Shown piece after piece: positions 1 through 7,751 of a DNA stretch of 42,544 bases; the first letter of the stretch is position 1; each line of letters opens with the position of its first letter. A model generated the notes under the pieces. The model saw only the letters and a list, made by a program, of their open reading frames with translations, was not told the origin of the DNA and did no database searches. Source of the DNA: Prochlorococcus sp. AG-418-G18 (GTDB lineage: Bacteria > Cyanobacteriota > Cyanobacteriia > PCC-6307 > Cyanobiaceae); assembly GCA_003214215.1 (NCBI GenBank), contig QCLX01000011.1, forward strand, positions 1-42,544, read 5' to 3'. The position numbers and the translations under genes are program-made.

Positions 1-116
1 GACTTCAAGGCGCATGTGGTAGTTGCCCAAGTAGCACTATGACTCTAAAAATGGGTATTGAAAGAAAGTTAAAAGAAATGATTCCTGAAATAAGCGAAGT
101 TGTCCAGGTTTTATAA
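1..116 (+). CDS. NifU-like Fe-S scaffold protein, C-terminal end (partial)
   Basis: Only the last 37 codons are present, in the frame starting at base 3, and they end with TAA at 114-116. The peptide opens with [12 protein letters not shown], which holds the CxxC pair of the NifU C-terminal domain, and then [13 protein letters not shown], a standard continuation of that domain. The family assembles or carries Fe-S clusters in the cytoplasm and passes them to apoproteins; in cyanobacteria stand-alone NifU-C proteins serve photosystem I and other Fe-S proteins. The 5' part lies outside the window, so full length is unknown. Confidence 0.85.
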   Translation, partial: LQGACGSCPSSTMTLKMGIERKLKEMIPEISEVVQVL

Positions 117-139
117 AAAATTTTTAACTCAAATATATA

Positions 140-397
140 TTATTTAGTTTTTAATTCCTTCAACAAAGATGATTCCATATCAAGGCAATCAATTGGAAGT
201 CCTTGACCAATAGCGATTAAAAGAGGTGCAAGAATTCCTAAAGTAAAAACTAAATTTGATTGGCTTACATCATATTTACTCAAAGTAAAAGTTATCAAAT
301 AAATAATTGAAAAATAAGCATGTAGTGAAAAAAATTCTTTTGGCTTTAAAACTGGCCATCTTAAAGTATTTCCCAAGAAATATAAAAAACCTGTCAT
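140..397 (-). CDS. small conserved-type membrane protein, function unknown
   Basis: An 85-residue protein on the - strand, convergent with the NifU-like gene. It has two hydrophobic stretches, about residues 27-40 and 48-65, so it probably spans the membrane twice, with a charged C-terminus (KELKTK). I recognise no family and no catalytic motif. It is accepted as a gene because it fills the space between two coding units with a clean ATG start and membrane-protein composition. It could still be a chance frame. Confidence 0.5.
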   Translation of the reverse strand: MTGFLYFLGNTLRWPVLKPKEFFSLHAYFSIIYLITFTLSKYDVSQSNLVFTLGILAPLLIAIGQGLPIDCLDMESSLLKELKTK

Positions 398-547
398 AAA
401 TAAATAGTTAAATGAAGATTAAACCAAATATAAACATAAACCTTTTTAGAGACTATTTATAAAAAAATTTACCTAAGATAATAATTAAAAAAACATTAAA
501 TCTTCGTTTCTATTTGTAAAAGCTAGACATCCATAGAATAATACGTT

Positions 548-651
548 TATAATAATTTTGTAGCAATCGCTACTTTTCGTTCACCCTCATTTGAGGGCGC
601 AGTTCGAGTCATACCATGGAACGGGGGATGGCCGTGTTGTCACATCGAAAC
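548..651 (+). promoter_or_regulatory. promoter and GC-rich leader of the DUF4278 gene
   Basis: A perfect TATAAT lies at 548-553, which would place the transcription start near 560. The following 90 bases are much richer in G+C than the flanking DNA. They contain the inverted repeat CCCTCA-TT-TGAGGG (584-597). Two in-frame ATGs (616 and 628) precede the start preferred for the gene at 652. The contrast in composition and the hairpin suggest a selected untranslated leader, but no known riboswitch or sRNA family was recognised. Confidence 0.5.
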
Positions 652-825
652 ATGACTACTTTAACTTACAGAGGTAAAAACTACGTTCAAAACAAAGAAG
701 CTGTTAAAAAGCAACTTGTTGAACTTACCTACAGAAGGAACGTATACACCAACAGAATGGATGACGCTTCTTCAAGTAATGAAAAAGCAGATTTAAATTA
801 CAGAGGTGTAAATTACACTAAGTAA
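652..825 (+). CDS. DUF4278 domain protein with three YRG-type repeats
   Basis: A 57-residue protein if started at ATG 652; starts at 616 or 628 would add 12 or 8 residues that look like leader, not domain. It contains three versions of one short motif: LTYRGKNY (about 4-11), LTYRRNVY (25-32) and LNYRGVNY (48-55). The YRG(x)xY signature is that of DUF4278, a small cyanobacterial domain of unknown function. No membrane segment or catalytic site is visible. A strong Rho-independent terminator follows closely, so the gene is transcribed alone. Start choice rests on where the domain begins, not on a clear Shine-Dalgarno site. Confidence 0.75.
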   Translation: MTTLTYRGKNYVQNKEAVKKQLVELTYRRNVYTNRMDDASSSNEKADLNYRGVNYTK

Positions 826-844
826 TTTAATTTAAAAAGAACAT

Positions 845-870
845 GCCCCTTTTTCAGGGGCTTTTTTTTT
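845..870 (+). terminator. Rho-independent terminator of the DUF4278 gene
   Basis: A six-pair stem GCCCCT/AGGGGC (845-850 with 856-861) closes a five-base loop and is followed by nine T residues. Confidence 0.9.
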
Positions 871-901
871 GGCTATATTTATCAAGAGTCCTTTAAAAAA
901 T

Positions 902-1696
902 ATGACTGAAAGTTGCTGTAATACAAACACATCTAATAAAGCATCTAATCAATTCGATCATAAAGATGCGATTCAAGAAAGATATGGTTCAGCCGCACTA
1001 GAAAAAGAAAGTTGTCTTTGTACACCAGTTGGGTTTAATCCCGTTTTACTTGAATCAATTCCTCAAGAGGTTATAGAAAGAGACTATGGATGTGGTGATC
1101 CAACAAAATATGTTCAAAAAAATGATATAGTCTTAGATCTTGGAAGTGGTAGCGGCAAAAATGCTTTCATTTGTGCCCAAATTGTTGGAAAAGAAGGGAA
1201 AGTTATTGGAGTCGATCAGAATCCTGACATGCTTTCTTTATCAAGATCAGCCTCTAAAGAAGTTGCAAAAAATATAGGTTTCAACAATACAGAATTTCTT
1301 GAAGGATCAATTGAAAAACTTGATGAATTAGATAAAGATTTAAATCCATTAATCGCAGATAAATCAGTTGATATTATTTTAAGTAATTGCGTTTTAAACT
1401 TGGTAAGTCCAGAATCTAGAAATAACCTTCTAAATAACATACAAAGAGTTTTAAAAAATAATGGAAGAATTGCAATTAGCGATATCGTCTCTAACAAAAA
1501 AGTTCCTTTAAGATTGCAAAATGATCATGATTTATGGACAGGATGTATTAGTGGAGCATGGTATGAGCCAGAGTTTATAAGTGATTTTAAAGAACTAGGA
1601 TTTAAAAATTTAAAATTTGCAGAAAGGAGTGCTGAACCTTGGAAAGTAATTGAGGATATTGAATTTAGAACAGTAACTTTAGTGGGCAATATTTAA
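902..1696 (+). CDS. arsM: ArsM-type arsenite S-adenosylmethionine methyltransferase
   Basis: This 264-residue cytoplasmic enzyme would methylate trivalent arsenic using S-adenosylmethionine. The SAM-binding motif I, VLDLGSGSG, is at about 77-85 and the acidic motif GVDQN at 103-107. Three cysteines known to bind As(III) in the family are present in their usual settings: C64 in GCGDP, C163 in SNCVLNL and C215 in TGCISGA. The N-terminus also carries CC (5-6) and CLC (38-40). Start 902 is preferred over an upstream ATG at 869, which lies inside the preceding terminator's T-tract. The class V aminotransferase follows 35 bases later and may be cotranscribed. The substrate is inferred from the cysteine pattern. 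Confidence 0.8.
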   Translation: MTESCCNTNTSNKASNQFDHKDAIQERYGSAALEKESCLCTPVGFNPVLLESIPQEVIERDYGCGDPTKYVQKNDIVLDLGSGSGKNAFICAQIVGKEGKVIGVDQNPDMLSLSRSASKEVAKNIGFNNTEFLEGSIEKLDELDKDLNPLIADKSVDIILSNCVLNLVSPESRNNLLNNIQRVLKNNGRIAISDIVSNKKVPLRLQNDHDLWTGCISGAWYEPEFISDFKELGFKNLKFAERSAEPWKVIEDIEFRTVTLVGNI

Positions 1697-1731
1697 AAAA
1701 TTCAAGAGTTGAAAATATAATATAAATTTCT

Positions 1732-2907
1732 ATGAGAAATAATCTAAGAGATCAAATACCCGCATTAAAAAATAAGTATTATTTCAACTATGGCGGTCAA
1801 GGACCATTACCAAAATCTTCTCTAGAAGCAATAGTTAAAACTTGGGAAATTATCCAAGATTTAGGACCATTTACCAATGATATGTGGCCTTTTATTTACA
1901 AAGAAATATTGACCACAAAAAGAATTATTGCGCAAAAATTAGGTGTCAATTCAAAGAATGTTGCTTTTACCGAAAATATCTCTTCCGGTATGATTTTGCC
2001 CTTTTGGGGAATAAAAGTAGAAGAGGGGGAAGAGTTGTTAATAAGTGACTGTGAACATCCTGGAGTAGTGGCGGCAAGTCGAGAATTTTGCAGAAGAAAT
2101 AAATTAATATTCAAAATTTTGCCAATCCAAAAAATTAAACATCTAAACGACGAAAATATAATTTTAGAGATTTTGAAAAATCTAAATAGTAAGACTAAGA
2201 TCCTAATTATTTCTCATATCTTATGGAACTTTGGATATAAAATTCCTTTAAAACAAATTTTTATCGAATTAAAAAAAAATCGAGAAGATTCTTATTTACT
2301 TGTTGATGGTGCTCAAACCTTTGGGCACATAAATATTGAAAAAGAAGTTTTTTATTCTGATTTATATTCAATAACTTCTCATAAATGGGCATGTGGACCA
2401 GAAGGACTTGGAGCCATTTATGTCTCAGATAGATTTATTGATGAAACAGATCCAACAATAATTGGTTGGAAATCATTAAAAAAAGAACAAGGTATTTATG
2501 AGCCTTCAGATAATCTTTTTCATGTTGATGCAAGGAAATTTGAAATAGCTACCTCCTGTATTCCTTTACTTGCTGGGCTCCGGAATTCTTTAGATCTTTT
2601 GGATAAAGACTGCCATGAAAAAGAAAAAAACAAACATATCAAAAAATTATGTGGAAAACTTTGGGATGAATTAAATCAATCAAAGGGTGTTGAATTAGTT
2701 TTAGAAAAAAAATATTTAAATGGGATTGTTAGTTTTAATATCGAAAATATTAAAGATAAGGATAAATTTGTAAAGAAACTTGGAGAAAAGAAAATCTGGA
2801 TTAGAGTTTTAGAAGATCCAAAATGGTTTAGAGCATGTGTACATCAAATGACTACAGAAGCTGAGATTGATTTACTTGCTAGAGAAATAAAAAAAATATT
2901 GACTTAA
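1732..2907 (+). CDS. class V aminotransferase (cysteine desulfurase / isopenicillin-N-epimerase-like)
   Basis: A 391-residue PLP enzyme of fold type I. The Schiff-base lysine is K218 in SITSHKWACGPEG, the cofactor-binding DGAQ is at 192-195, and a histidine that stacks on PLP lies in CEHPG (about 107-111). The family includes cysteine desulfurases, selenocysteine lyases, kynureninases and epimerases, and the substrate cannot be settled here. No clear desulfurase active-site cysteine loop was identified. It follows the ArsM-type gene on the same strand and converges with the dehydrogenase gene downstream. Confidence 0.8.
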   Translation: MRNNLRDQIPALKNKYYFNYGGQGPLPKSSLEAIVKTWEIIQDLGPFTNDMWPFIYKEILTTKRIIAQKLGVNSKNVAFTENISSGMILPFWGIKVEEGEELLISDCEHPGVVAASREFCRRNKLIFKILPIQKIKHLNDENIILEILKNLNSKTKILIISHILWNFGYKIPLKQIFIELKKNREDSYLLVDGAQTFGHINIEKEVFYSDLYSITSHKWACGPEGLGAIYVSDRFIDETDPTIIGWKSLKKEQGIYEPSDNLFHVDARKFEIATSCIPLLAGLRNSLDLLDKDCHEKEKNKHIKKLCGKLWDELNQSKGVELVLEKKYLNGIVSFNIENIKDKDKFVKKLGEKKIWIRVLEDPKWFRACVHQMTTEAEIDLLAREIKKILT

Positions 2908-2932
2908 AGATCTATTGATATAAAAAAAAAGT

Positions 2933-3637
2933 TTACCAAGGTATCTCCGAGTTGTCCCATGCAATAAATTTTCCTGTAGATTCTGGTGATTGATTTTTAA
3001 TAATATTGATCAAGAATTGGGAGGATTTTTCTTTACTAAATAATTTATGTGCTGGAACAAATTTATGAAAAGGTCTAGATAAATCAGTATCAACTGTTCC
3101 TGGATGAAGCAATGTGATAGTAGCCTTTGGGAAACGTCTAGCCCATTCAATACTTAAAGATTTAAAAAACTGATTTTGCGCAGATTTTGCAGCTCTATAT
3201 GAATACCAACCTCCAGTTTGATTATCTCCAATGCTACCAACTCTTGCGCTTATACTTGCAAAATTAAAATCAAAATCTTTTGGTATAAATTCTTCAATCG
3301 CTTTAGCTAATAAAATAGGAGAAAAGGCATTTATTGAAAAACTTTCCATCATATTTTTTTTATCAAGATGTTGTAATCTTTTTTCTGGTTGAAGAGAATC
3401 ACTATGAAGTCTACCTGCAGCATTAACAACTAGCCTTAATTTTGAAGGATGATTTGATATTTTATTTTTCAACTGCAAAAGGGATTGAGAATCCTCTATA
3501 TCTAATTCCCAAAAAGGATTAAATTCACTTTTTCTTCCACACAAAACAACATCTAAATCTTTTTCACTTTCATTAAGATCTTTAGCTAGTTGTGTTCCAA
3601 TTCCACCTGCGCCTACAACTAAGGCTAAGCCTTTCAT
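2933..3637 (-). CDS. short-chain dehydrogenase/reductase (SDR)
   Basis: A 234-residue NAD(P)-dependent oxidoreductase. The nucleotide-binding motif is GAGGIGTQL (about 9-17), the NAAG motif is at 72-75, the structural Asn of the active site is in INAFSP (about N103), and the catalytic YxxxK is Y147/K151 in SYRAAKSAQ. Compact size and HPGTVDTDLSRPF near the C-terminus resemble the C-factor (CsgA)-like SDR group. The substrate is unknown. It is convergent with the aminotransferase and about 80 bases downstream of murE on the same strand, so joint transcription with murE is possible but not shown. Confidence 0.85.
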   Translation of the reverse strand: MKGLALVVGAGGIGTQLAKDLNESEKDLDVVLCGRKSEFNPFWELDIEDSQSLLQLKNKISNHPSKLRLVVNAAGRLHSDSLQPEKRLQHLDKKNMMESFSINAFSPILLAKAIEEFIPKDFDFNFASISARVGSIGDNQTGGWYSYRAAKSAQNQFFKSLSIEWARRFPKATITLLHPGTVDTDLSRPFHKFVPAHKLFSKEKSSQFLINIIKNQSPESTGKFIAWDNSEIPW

Positions 3638-3718
3638 TTTATTTAAAATAACTCCATTGATTCTAAGAAACTTTTCTTGTGATTTGCGTAAAGATCTTTC
3701 TTATTTGATTAGGAAATT

Positions 3719-5254
3719 TTATTGAGATTTATTTTTTTCTTTTAATAATTTATAAGCTATTTTTCTATCATCAAAATTAATAACTTTATCATTGAGAATT
3801 TGGTAGTCTTCATGTCCTTTTCCTGCAATTAAAACAATATCTTTTTTATTGGCAAATTTAATAGATTCATTTATTGCTTTAAATCTATCAATTTCAATTG
3901 TTATTTTTTCTCTTTTTTTTATACCCATCAAAATATCATTTACTATCTTTTGGGGTTCTTCTGATCTTGGATTATCTGAAGTTATAAAAAGTTGATCAGA
4001 CAACTCTTCAGCTATTGATCCCATTAAAGGCCTTTTACTACGATCACGATCTCCGCCACAGCCAAAAACAGTTATTAGTTTCCCTTCACAAAGTTTTTTA
4101 ATTGATTGCAAAACTTTTTTTAATCCATCGGGAGTGTGGGCATAATCAACAATTACTGTTGGAAGAGATCTTGAAACATCATTATTATCAATTTGTATTT
4201 TCTCCATTCTCCCAGGAGCACCTGGGAAAGATTGAATTAACTTTGATAAATCTTTTAAAGAAAAATTAAGTTTATACAAAATTGTTATTGCTTGAATCGA
4301 ATTCATTAAATTAAATTCACCGACAAGTGGAACAAAAAGTTTAATTTTTTCCCTAGGTGTATGAAAAATACAGGTGGAACCACTTTCAGTAAATTTTTTA
4401 TCTGTTACGAAAAAAACATCATCATTTTCAAATTCACTTTCAGTAATCTTGGTAGAGACTAATAAAGATCTTTTTTCAAGATCAGATGATAATTTAGATA
4501 TCCAATGGTCATCATGATTTAATACACAAATCCCATCTTTTTCTTTTAAGTAAGGTGGGAAAAATAATTTTCTTTTTGTTTGAAAATATGATTCCATATC
4601 TGAGTGATAATCAAGATGATCTTGAGTTAAATTAGTAAAAATAGCCGCCTCAAATTCGCAGCCTGATATCCTGTTTTGAGCAATAGAATGAGAACTTACC
4701 TCTAATATCGCGAATTCAGATTCTGCCTCAACAGCAGCATTTAATTTCTTTTGGAGTTTATCGGCGAAATCAGTTGTGTGAAGAGCCACTTCTGAAAAGC
4801 CAGGCCATCTATTGAGCAAGGTCCCAAATAATGCAGTCTTTTTCCCTAATTTTTTTAAAAGATATTCTAATAAAAAAGTAATTGTCGTTTTTCCATTTGT
4901 ACCCGTAACACCAATAAGTTTAAGTTTTCTTGAAGGCCTATTCCAAAACTCAGCGACTATTTGACCAAAAATATAATCTAAATTATCCTCTATAACCAAA
5001 ATCCTTTCTCGATCAATAGATCCAATTTTCTCTTTTGCAGCAGACCCAATAATTGCAGCCTCTGCACCATTTTCAATTGCCTCAATACAATATTTTCCAC
5101 CATCAACATTTAAACCAGGCATACCTAAAAATAAAGTTCCTTTTTGTACTTCTTTAGAGTTAAATGAAATATTATTTATTTCATGATCGATTAAATCTAA
5201 TGAAGGAATAATTCCTACCAAATCTAAAAGTTTATGTAATTTTATATATCTCAT
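3719..5254 (-). CDS. murE: UDP-N-acetylmuramoyl-L-alanyl-D-glutamate:meso-diaminopimelate ligase
   Basis: This 511-residue cytoplasmic enzyme adds meso-diaminopimelate to the peptidoglycan precursor with ATP. The P-loop GVTGTNGKTT is at 115-124. The central Mur ligase domain carries TTDFADKLQ and TQDHLDYH. The C-terminal DNPR motif (in SDNPRSEEP, near residue 425) selects meso-diaminopimelate over lysine. Length is normal for MurE. The upstream glutaredoxin-like gene ends only 8 bases before it, and yidD lies above that, so the three form a likely envelope-related operon. Confidence 0.97.
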   Translation of the reverse strand: MRYIKLHKLLDLVGIIPSLDLIDHEINNISFNSKEVQKGTLFLGMPGLNVDGGKYCIEAIENGAEAAIIGSAAKEKIGSIDRERILVIEDNLDYIFGQIVAEFWNRPSRKLKLIGVTGTNGKTTITFLLEYLLKKLGKKTALFGTLLNRWPGFSEVALHTTDFADKLQKKLNAAVEAESEFAILEVSSHSIAQNRISGCEFEAAIFTNLTQDHLDYHSDMESYFQTKRKLFFPPYLKEKDGICVLNHDDHWISKLSSDLEKRSLLVSTKITESEFENDDVFFVTDKKFTESGSTCIFHTPREKIKLFVPLVGEFNLMNSIQAITILYKLNFSLKDLSKLIQSFPGAPGRMEKIQIDNNDVSRSLPTVIVDYAHTPDGLKKVLQSIKKLCEGKLITVFGCGGDRDRSKRPLMGSIAEELSDQLFITSDNPRSEEPQKIVNDILMGIKKREKITIEIDRFKAINESIKFANKKDIVLIAGKGHEDYQILNDKVINFDDRKIAYKLLKEKNKSQ

Positions 5255-5262
5255 ATGAAAAA

Positions 5263-5565
5263 TTATTTCTCCAGAATGGTACTAATATTTTTTTGAAACC
5301 AATTCTTTAATTGATCATCTTTTAATCTTGGAGAAATGCGAGGCAATTCTATAATCTCCTCGGACCTAATTCCTTCAACAGCAATAACAGGTACTTCATA
5401 ATCATATTTTTTATATTTATCTTTATATAAATCGACCCTATCAATATCAATTTCTTTAAGCTCCTCCAGATTAGGGAATAACTCATTAAGATTTATTTTT
5501 GCCAGTTTATTTTTTAATGAATCACAAAGGCAACATCCCTGCCTAACAAAAATAAATATTTTCAT
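5263..5565 (-). CDS. glutaredoxin-like (DUF836-type) thioredoxin-fold protein
   Basis: A 100-residue protein with an N-terminal beta strand (KIFIFV) followed by a CxxC redox pair in GCCLCDSL (C11 and C14). Size and motif fit the glutaredoxin-like DUF836 family, cytoplasmic thiol-disulfide proteins of unclear substrate. It sits between yidD and murE on the same strand with gaps below 10 bases, an arrangement that suggests one transcript. Redox activity is inferred from the motif. Confidence 0.8.
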   Translation of the reverse strand: MKIFIFVRQGCCLCDSLKNKLAKINLNELFPNLEELKEIDIDRVDLYKDKYKKYDYEVPVIAVEGIRSEEIIELPRISPRLKDDQLKNWFQKNISTILEK

Positions 5566-5569
5566 TCAT

Positions 5570-5806
5570 TTAGTCAGGCACAGGGTCACATCCACAGGGA
5601 GTTAAAGGATGACATCTGCTTAATCTTCTTAAAGTTAACCACCCTCCCTTCCAAGGACCATGTCTAGTAATTGCCTCATATCCATAAGAGCTGCAACTTG
5701 GAATAAATCTACATCTTGGTCCGAACAAAGGAGAAAACCACTTTTGATAGAACGAAATCATAAAAAGAAGTATAGAAGTAATTGATTTATTAATAGTTTT
5801 GAACAC
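5570..5806 (-). CDS. yidD: membrane protein insertion efficiency factor YidD
   Basis: A 78-residue protein with an N-terminal amphipathic or hydrophobic segment (residues 9-25) and the conserved core [19 protein letters not shown] followed by HGPWKGGWL and the cysteine-containing C-terminal [13 protein letters not shown]. These are YidD family hallmarks. YidD acts at the inner membrane and assists YidC/Sec-dependent insertion. It is the first gene of the - strand unit leading to murE and is divergent from rpsD. Confidence 0.95.
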   Translation of the reverse strand: MFKTINKSITSILLFMISFYQKWFSPLFGPRCRFIPSCSSYGYEAITRHGPWKGGWLTLRRLSRCHPLTPCGCDPVPD

Positions 5807-5900
5807 TTTAATGATGTAAAATAATATTTCAGTAGTAATTAGTTTAATTGAATTTAATCAATTATCCAATTTATTGCAAATTTCTATTTAATTTAAAATT

Positions 5901-6509
5901 ATGTCAAGATACCGCGGCCCCAGATTAAGGGTTACGCGTCGCTTGGGAGAACTACCAGGTCTCACCAGGAAAGCTTCAAAGAAGTCTAATCCTCCAGGTC
6001 AGCACGGCCAAGCCCGTCGCAAGCGATCAGAATATGCTATTCGTCTAGAAGAAAAGCAGAAACTTAGGTTTAATTATGGAGTTTCTGAAAAACAACTAGT
6101 TCGTTATGTAAAAAAAGCGAGAGCGCAAGAAGGATCTACAGGAACTAACCTACTAAGACTTTTAGAAAACAGACTTGATAATATTTGTTTTAGATTAGGT
6201 TTTGGAGGTACCATTCCAGGCTCAAGACAATTAGTAAATCATGGCCATGTAACCGTTAATGGAAAGGTTCTTGATATTGCTGGTTATCAATGCAAATCAG
6301 GCGATGTAATCGCAATTAAAGAAAACAAAGCAAGCAAAAAACTTGTAGAAGGTAATATAGAATTCCCTGGTTTAGCAAATGTCCCACCTCATCTTGATTT
6401 AGACAAACCTAAATTAACGGGGAAAATAAATGGTAAATGCGATAGAGAGTGGGTGGCTCTTGAAATAAACGAACTACTAGTTGTTGAATATTATTCAAGA
6501 AAAGTTTAA
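5901..6509 (+). CDS. rpsD: 30S ribosomal protein S4
   Basis: A 202-residue primary 16S rRNA-binding protein. The N-terminus [20 protein letters not shown] is standard for cyanobacterial and plastid S4, and the S4 RNA-binding domain covers about 90-160 ([28 protein letters not shown]). It is a single gene with a strong terminator just downstream. Codon use is noticeably less AT-rich than its neighbours in the first 200 bases, as expected for a highly expressed ribosomal gene. Confidence 0.98.
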   Translation: MSRYRGPRLRVTRRLGELPGLTRKASKKSNPPGQHGQARRKRSEYAIRLEEKQKLRFNYGVSEKQLVRYVKKARAQEGSTGTNLLRLLENRLDNICFRLGFGGTIPGSRQLVNHGHVTVNGKVLDIAGYQCKSGDVIAIKENKASKKLVEGNIEFPGLANVPPHLDLDKPKLTGKINGKCDREWVALEINELLVVEYYSRKV

Positions 6510-6530
6510 TACTACTTTTCTTTGGATTAT

Positions 6531-6560
6531 TAAATCTCTCATAAAAAAATGAGAGATTTA
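6531..6560 (+). terminator. hairpin terminator of rpsD
   Basis: A 12-pair AT-rich stem TAAATCTCTCAT/ATGAGAGATTTA (6531-6542 with 6549-6560) closes a six-A loop, followed by a T-rich stretch. It separates rpsD from the sulfur amino-acid genes. Confidence 0.75.
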
Positions 6561-6584
6561 ATTTAATTCTTATTTTTAAAAATA

Positions 6585-7748
6585 ATGGAAAGTAAGGAAA
6601 ATAATATAAAAAAACCAGGTTTTAAGACCTTATCTATTCACCATGGGGAAACATTTGCAGAAAAAACCGGATGCATTATGCCTCCTATTTTTTCTACATC
6701 TACTTTCAAACATGGAAATAAAGATAATTTCGACTACACAAGATCAGGTAATCCAAACTTTAGAATTCTAGAAAGCGTCCTTAAATCAATAGAAGATTCA
6801 AAATACTGTACAGTTTTTGGATCTGGAATTAGCGCAGTAACTGCAATTTCATCAACACTAAAATCAGGTGACAAGATACTCTGCGAGTCAAATCTCTATG
6901 GTTGTACAGTGAGGATGTTCGAAAAAGTTTTCAAGAAATTTGGACTAGAAGTTTTATACACAGATTTTACAAAAGAAAATAATATCAAAAAGATTTCATA
7001 CTTCGAGCCAACCTTGATATGGCTAGAAAGTCCAACTAATCCACTTTTGAAAGTACTTGATATTAAGGCGATTTGCGATGAAGCGAATAAACTCGAAATA
7101 CCAGTAGTTGTAGACAACACATTTTCTACAGCGCTTATTCAAAAACCATTGGACCTTGGTGCAACACTATCGGTTGTAAGCACCACAAAATTCATTAATG
7201 GACATAGTGACGCACTTGGTGGAGCAGTACTTACAAATAATGAGGAATGGAATAATAAGATGCTTTTCTCTCAAAAAGCTCTCGGGCTTCAACCATCTCC
7301 ATTTGATAGTTGGCTCATTACGAGAGGAGTAAAAACTCTTCCGTTAAGAATCGAACAACAAACTAAAAGTGCAGAATTTATTTCTGAAGAATTAGGTAAT
7401 CATAAAATTATTAGTAAAGTAATTTACCCTTTTAATCAAGAACATCCGCAATTTAATTTAGCAAAATCGCAAATGAAATCTGGAGGTTCAATGATCACCC
7501 TTAAATTAAGTTTAAATAAAGAAGATACTTTTAAATTTTGCAAATCTCTCAAATATTTCTCTCTAGCAGAAAGCCTTGGAGGAGTTGAAAGTTTAATTTG
7601 TCACCCTGCAACGATGACTCATGCTTCTGTTGATGACAAAACAAAAAATCTACTAGGGATAGATGATGCTCTTGTCAGATTATCAATTGGATGTGAAGAT
7701 ACAAACGATTTAATCTCGGACATTTTATTTGCTTTAAATAAATTCTGA
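6585..7748 (+). CDS. metB: Cys/Met-metabolism PLP enzyme (cystathionine gamma-synthase/lyase type)
   Basis: A 387-residue fold-type-I PLP enzyme. The PLP lysine is K202 in STTKFINGHSDALGG, the substrate-binding YTRSGNPN is at 51-58, and the aspartate pairing with the pyridine nitrogen is in VVVDNTF (about 174-180). Family members join activated homoserine to cysteine, or cleave cystathionine. Motifs alone do not distinguish synthase from lyase or O-acetylhomoserine sulfhydrylase. Stop is followed 3 bases later by a second, more divergent member, with cysK next, forming a sulfur amino-acid block. The symbol is by context. Confidence 0.8.
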   Translation: MESKENNIKKPGFKTLSIHHGETFAEKTGCIMPPIFSTSTFKHGNKDNFDYTRSGNPNFRILESVLKSIEDSKYCTVFGSGISAVTAISSTLKSGDKILCESNLYGCTVRMFEKVFKKFGLEVLYTDFTKENNIKKISYFEPTLIWLESPTNPLLKVLDIKAICDEANKLEIPVVVDNTFSTALIQKPLDLGATLSVVSTTKFINGHSDALGGAVLTNNEEWNNKMLFSQKALGLQPSPFDSWLITRGVKTLPLRIEQQTKSAEFISEELGNHKIISKVIYPFNQEHPQFNLAKSQMKSGGSMITLKLSLNKEDTFKFCKSLKYFSLAESLGGVESLICHPATMTHASVDDKTKNLLGIDDALVRLSIGCEDTNDLISDILFALNKF

Positions 7749-7751
7749 AAA

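Noticed and set aside
563-655. A short upstream coding frame ending ATGA at the DUF4278 start
   Set aside because: It is open but has no ATG, GTG or TTG start in frame before a stop at 539-541, so I do not call it a gene. It is mentioned in the leader finding.
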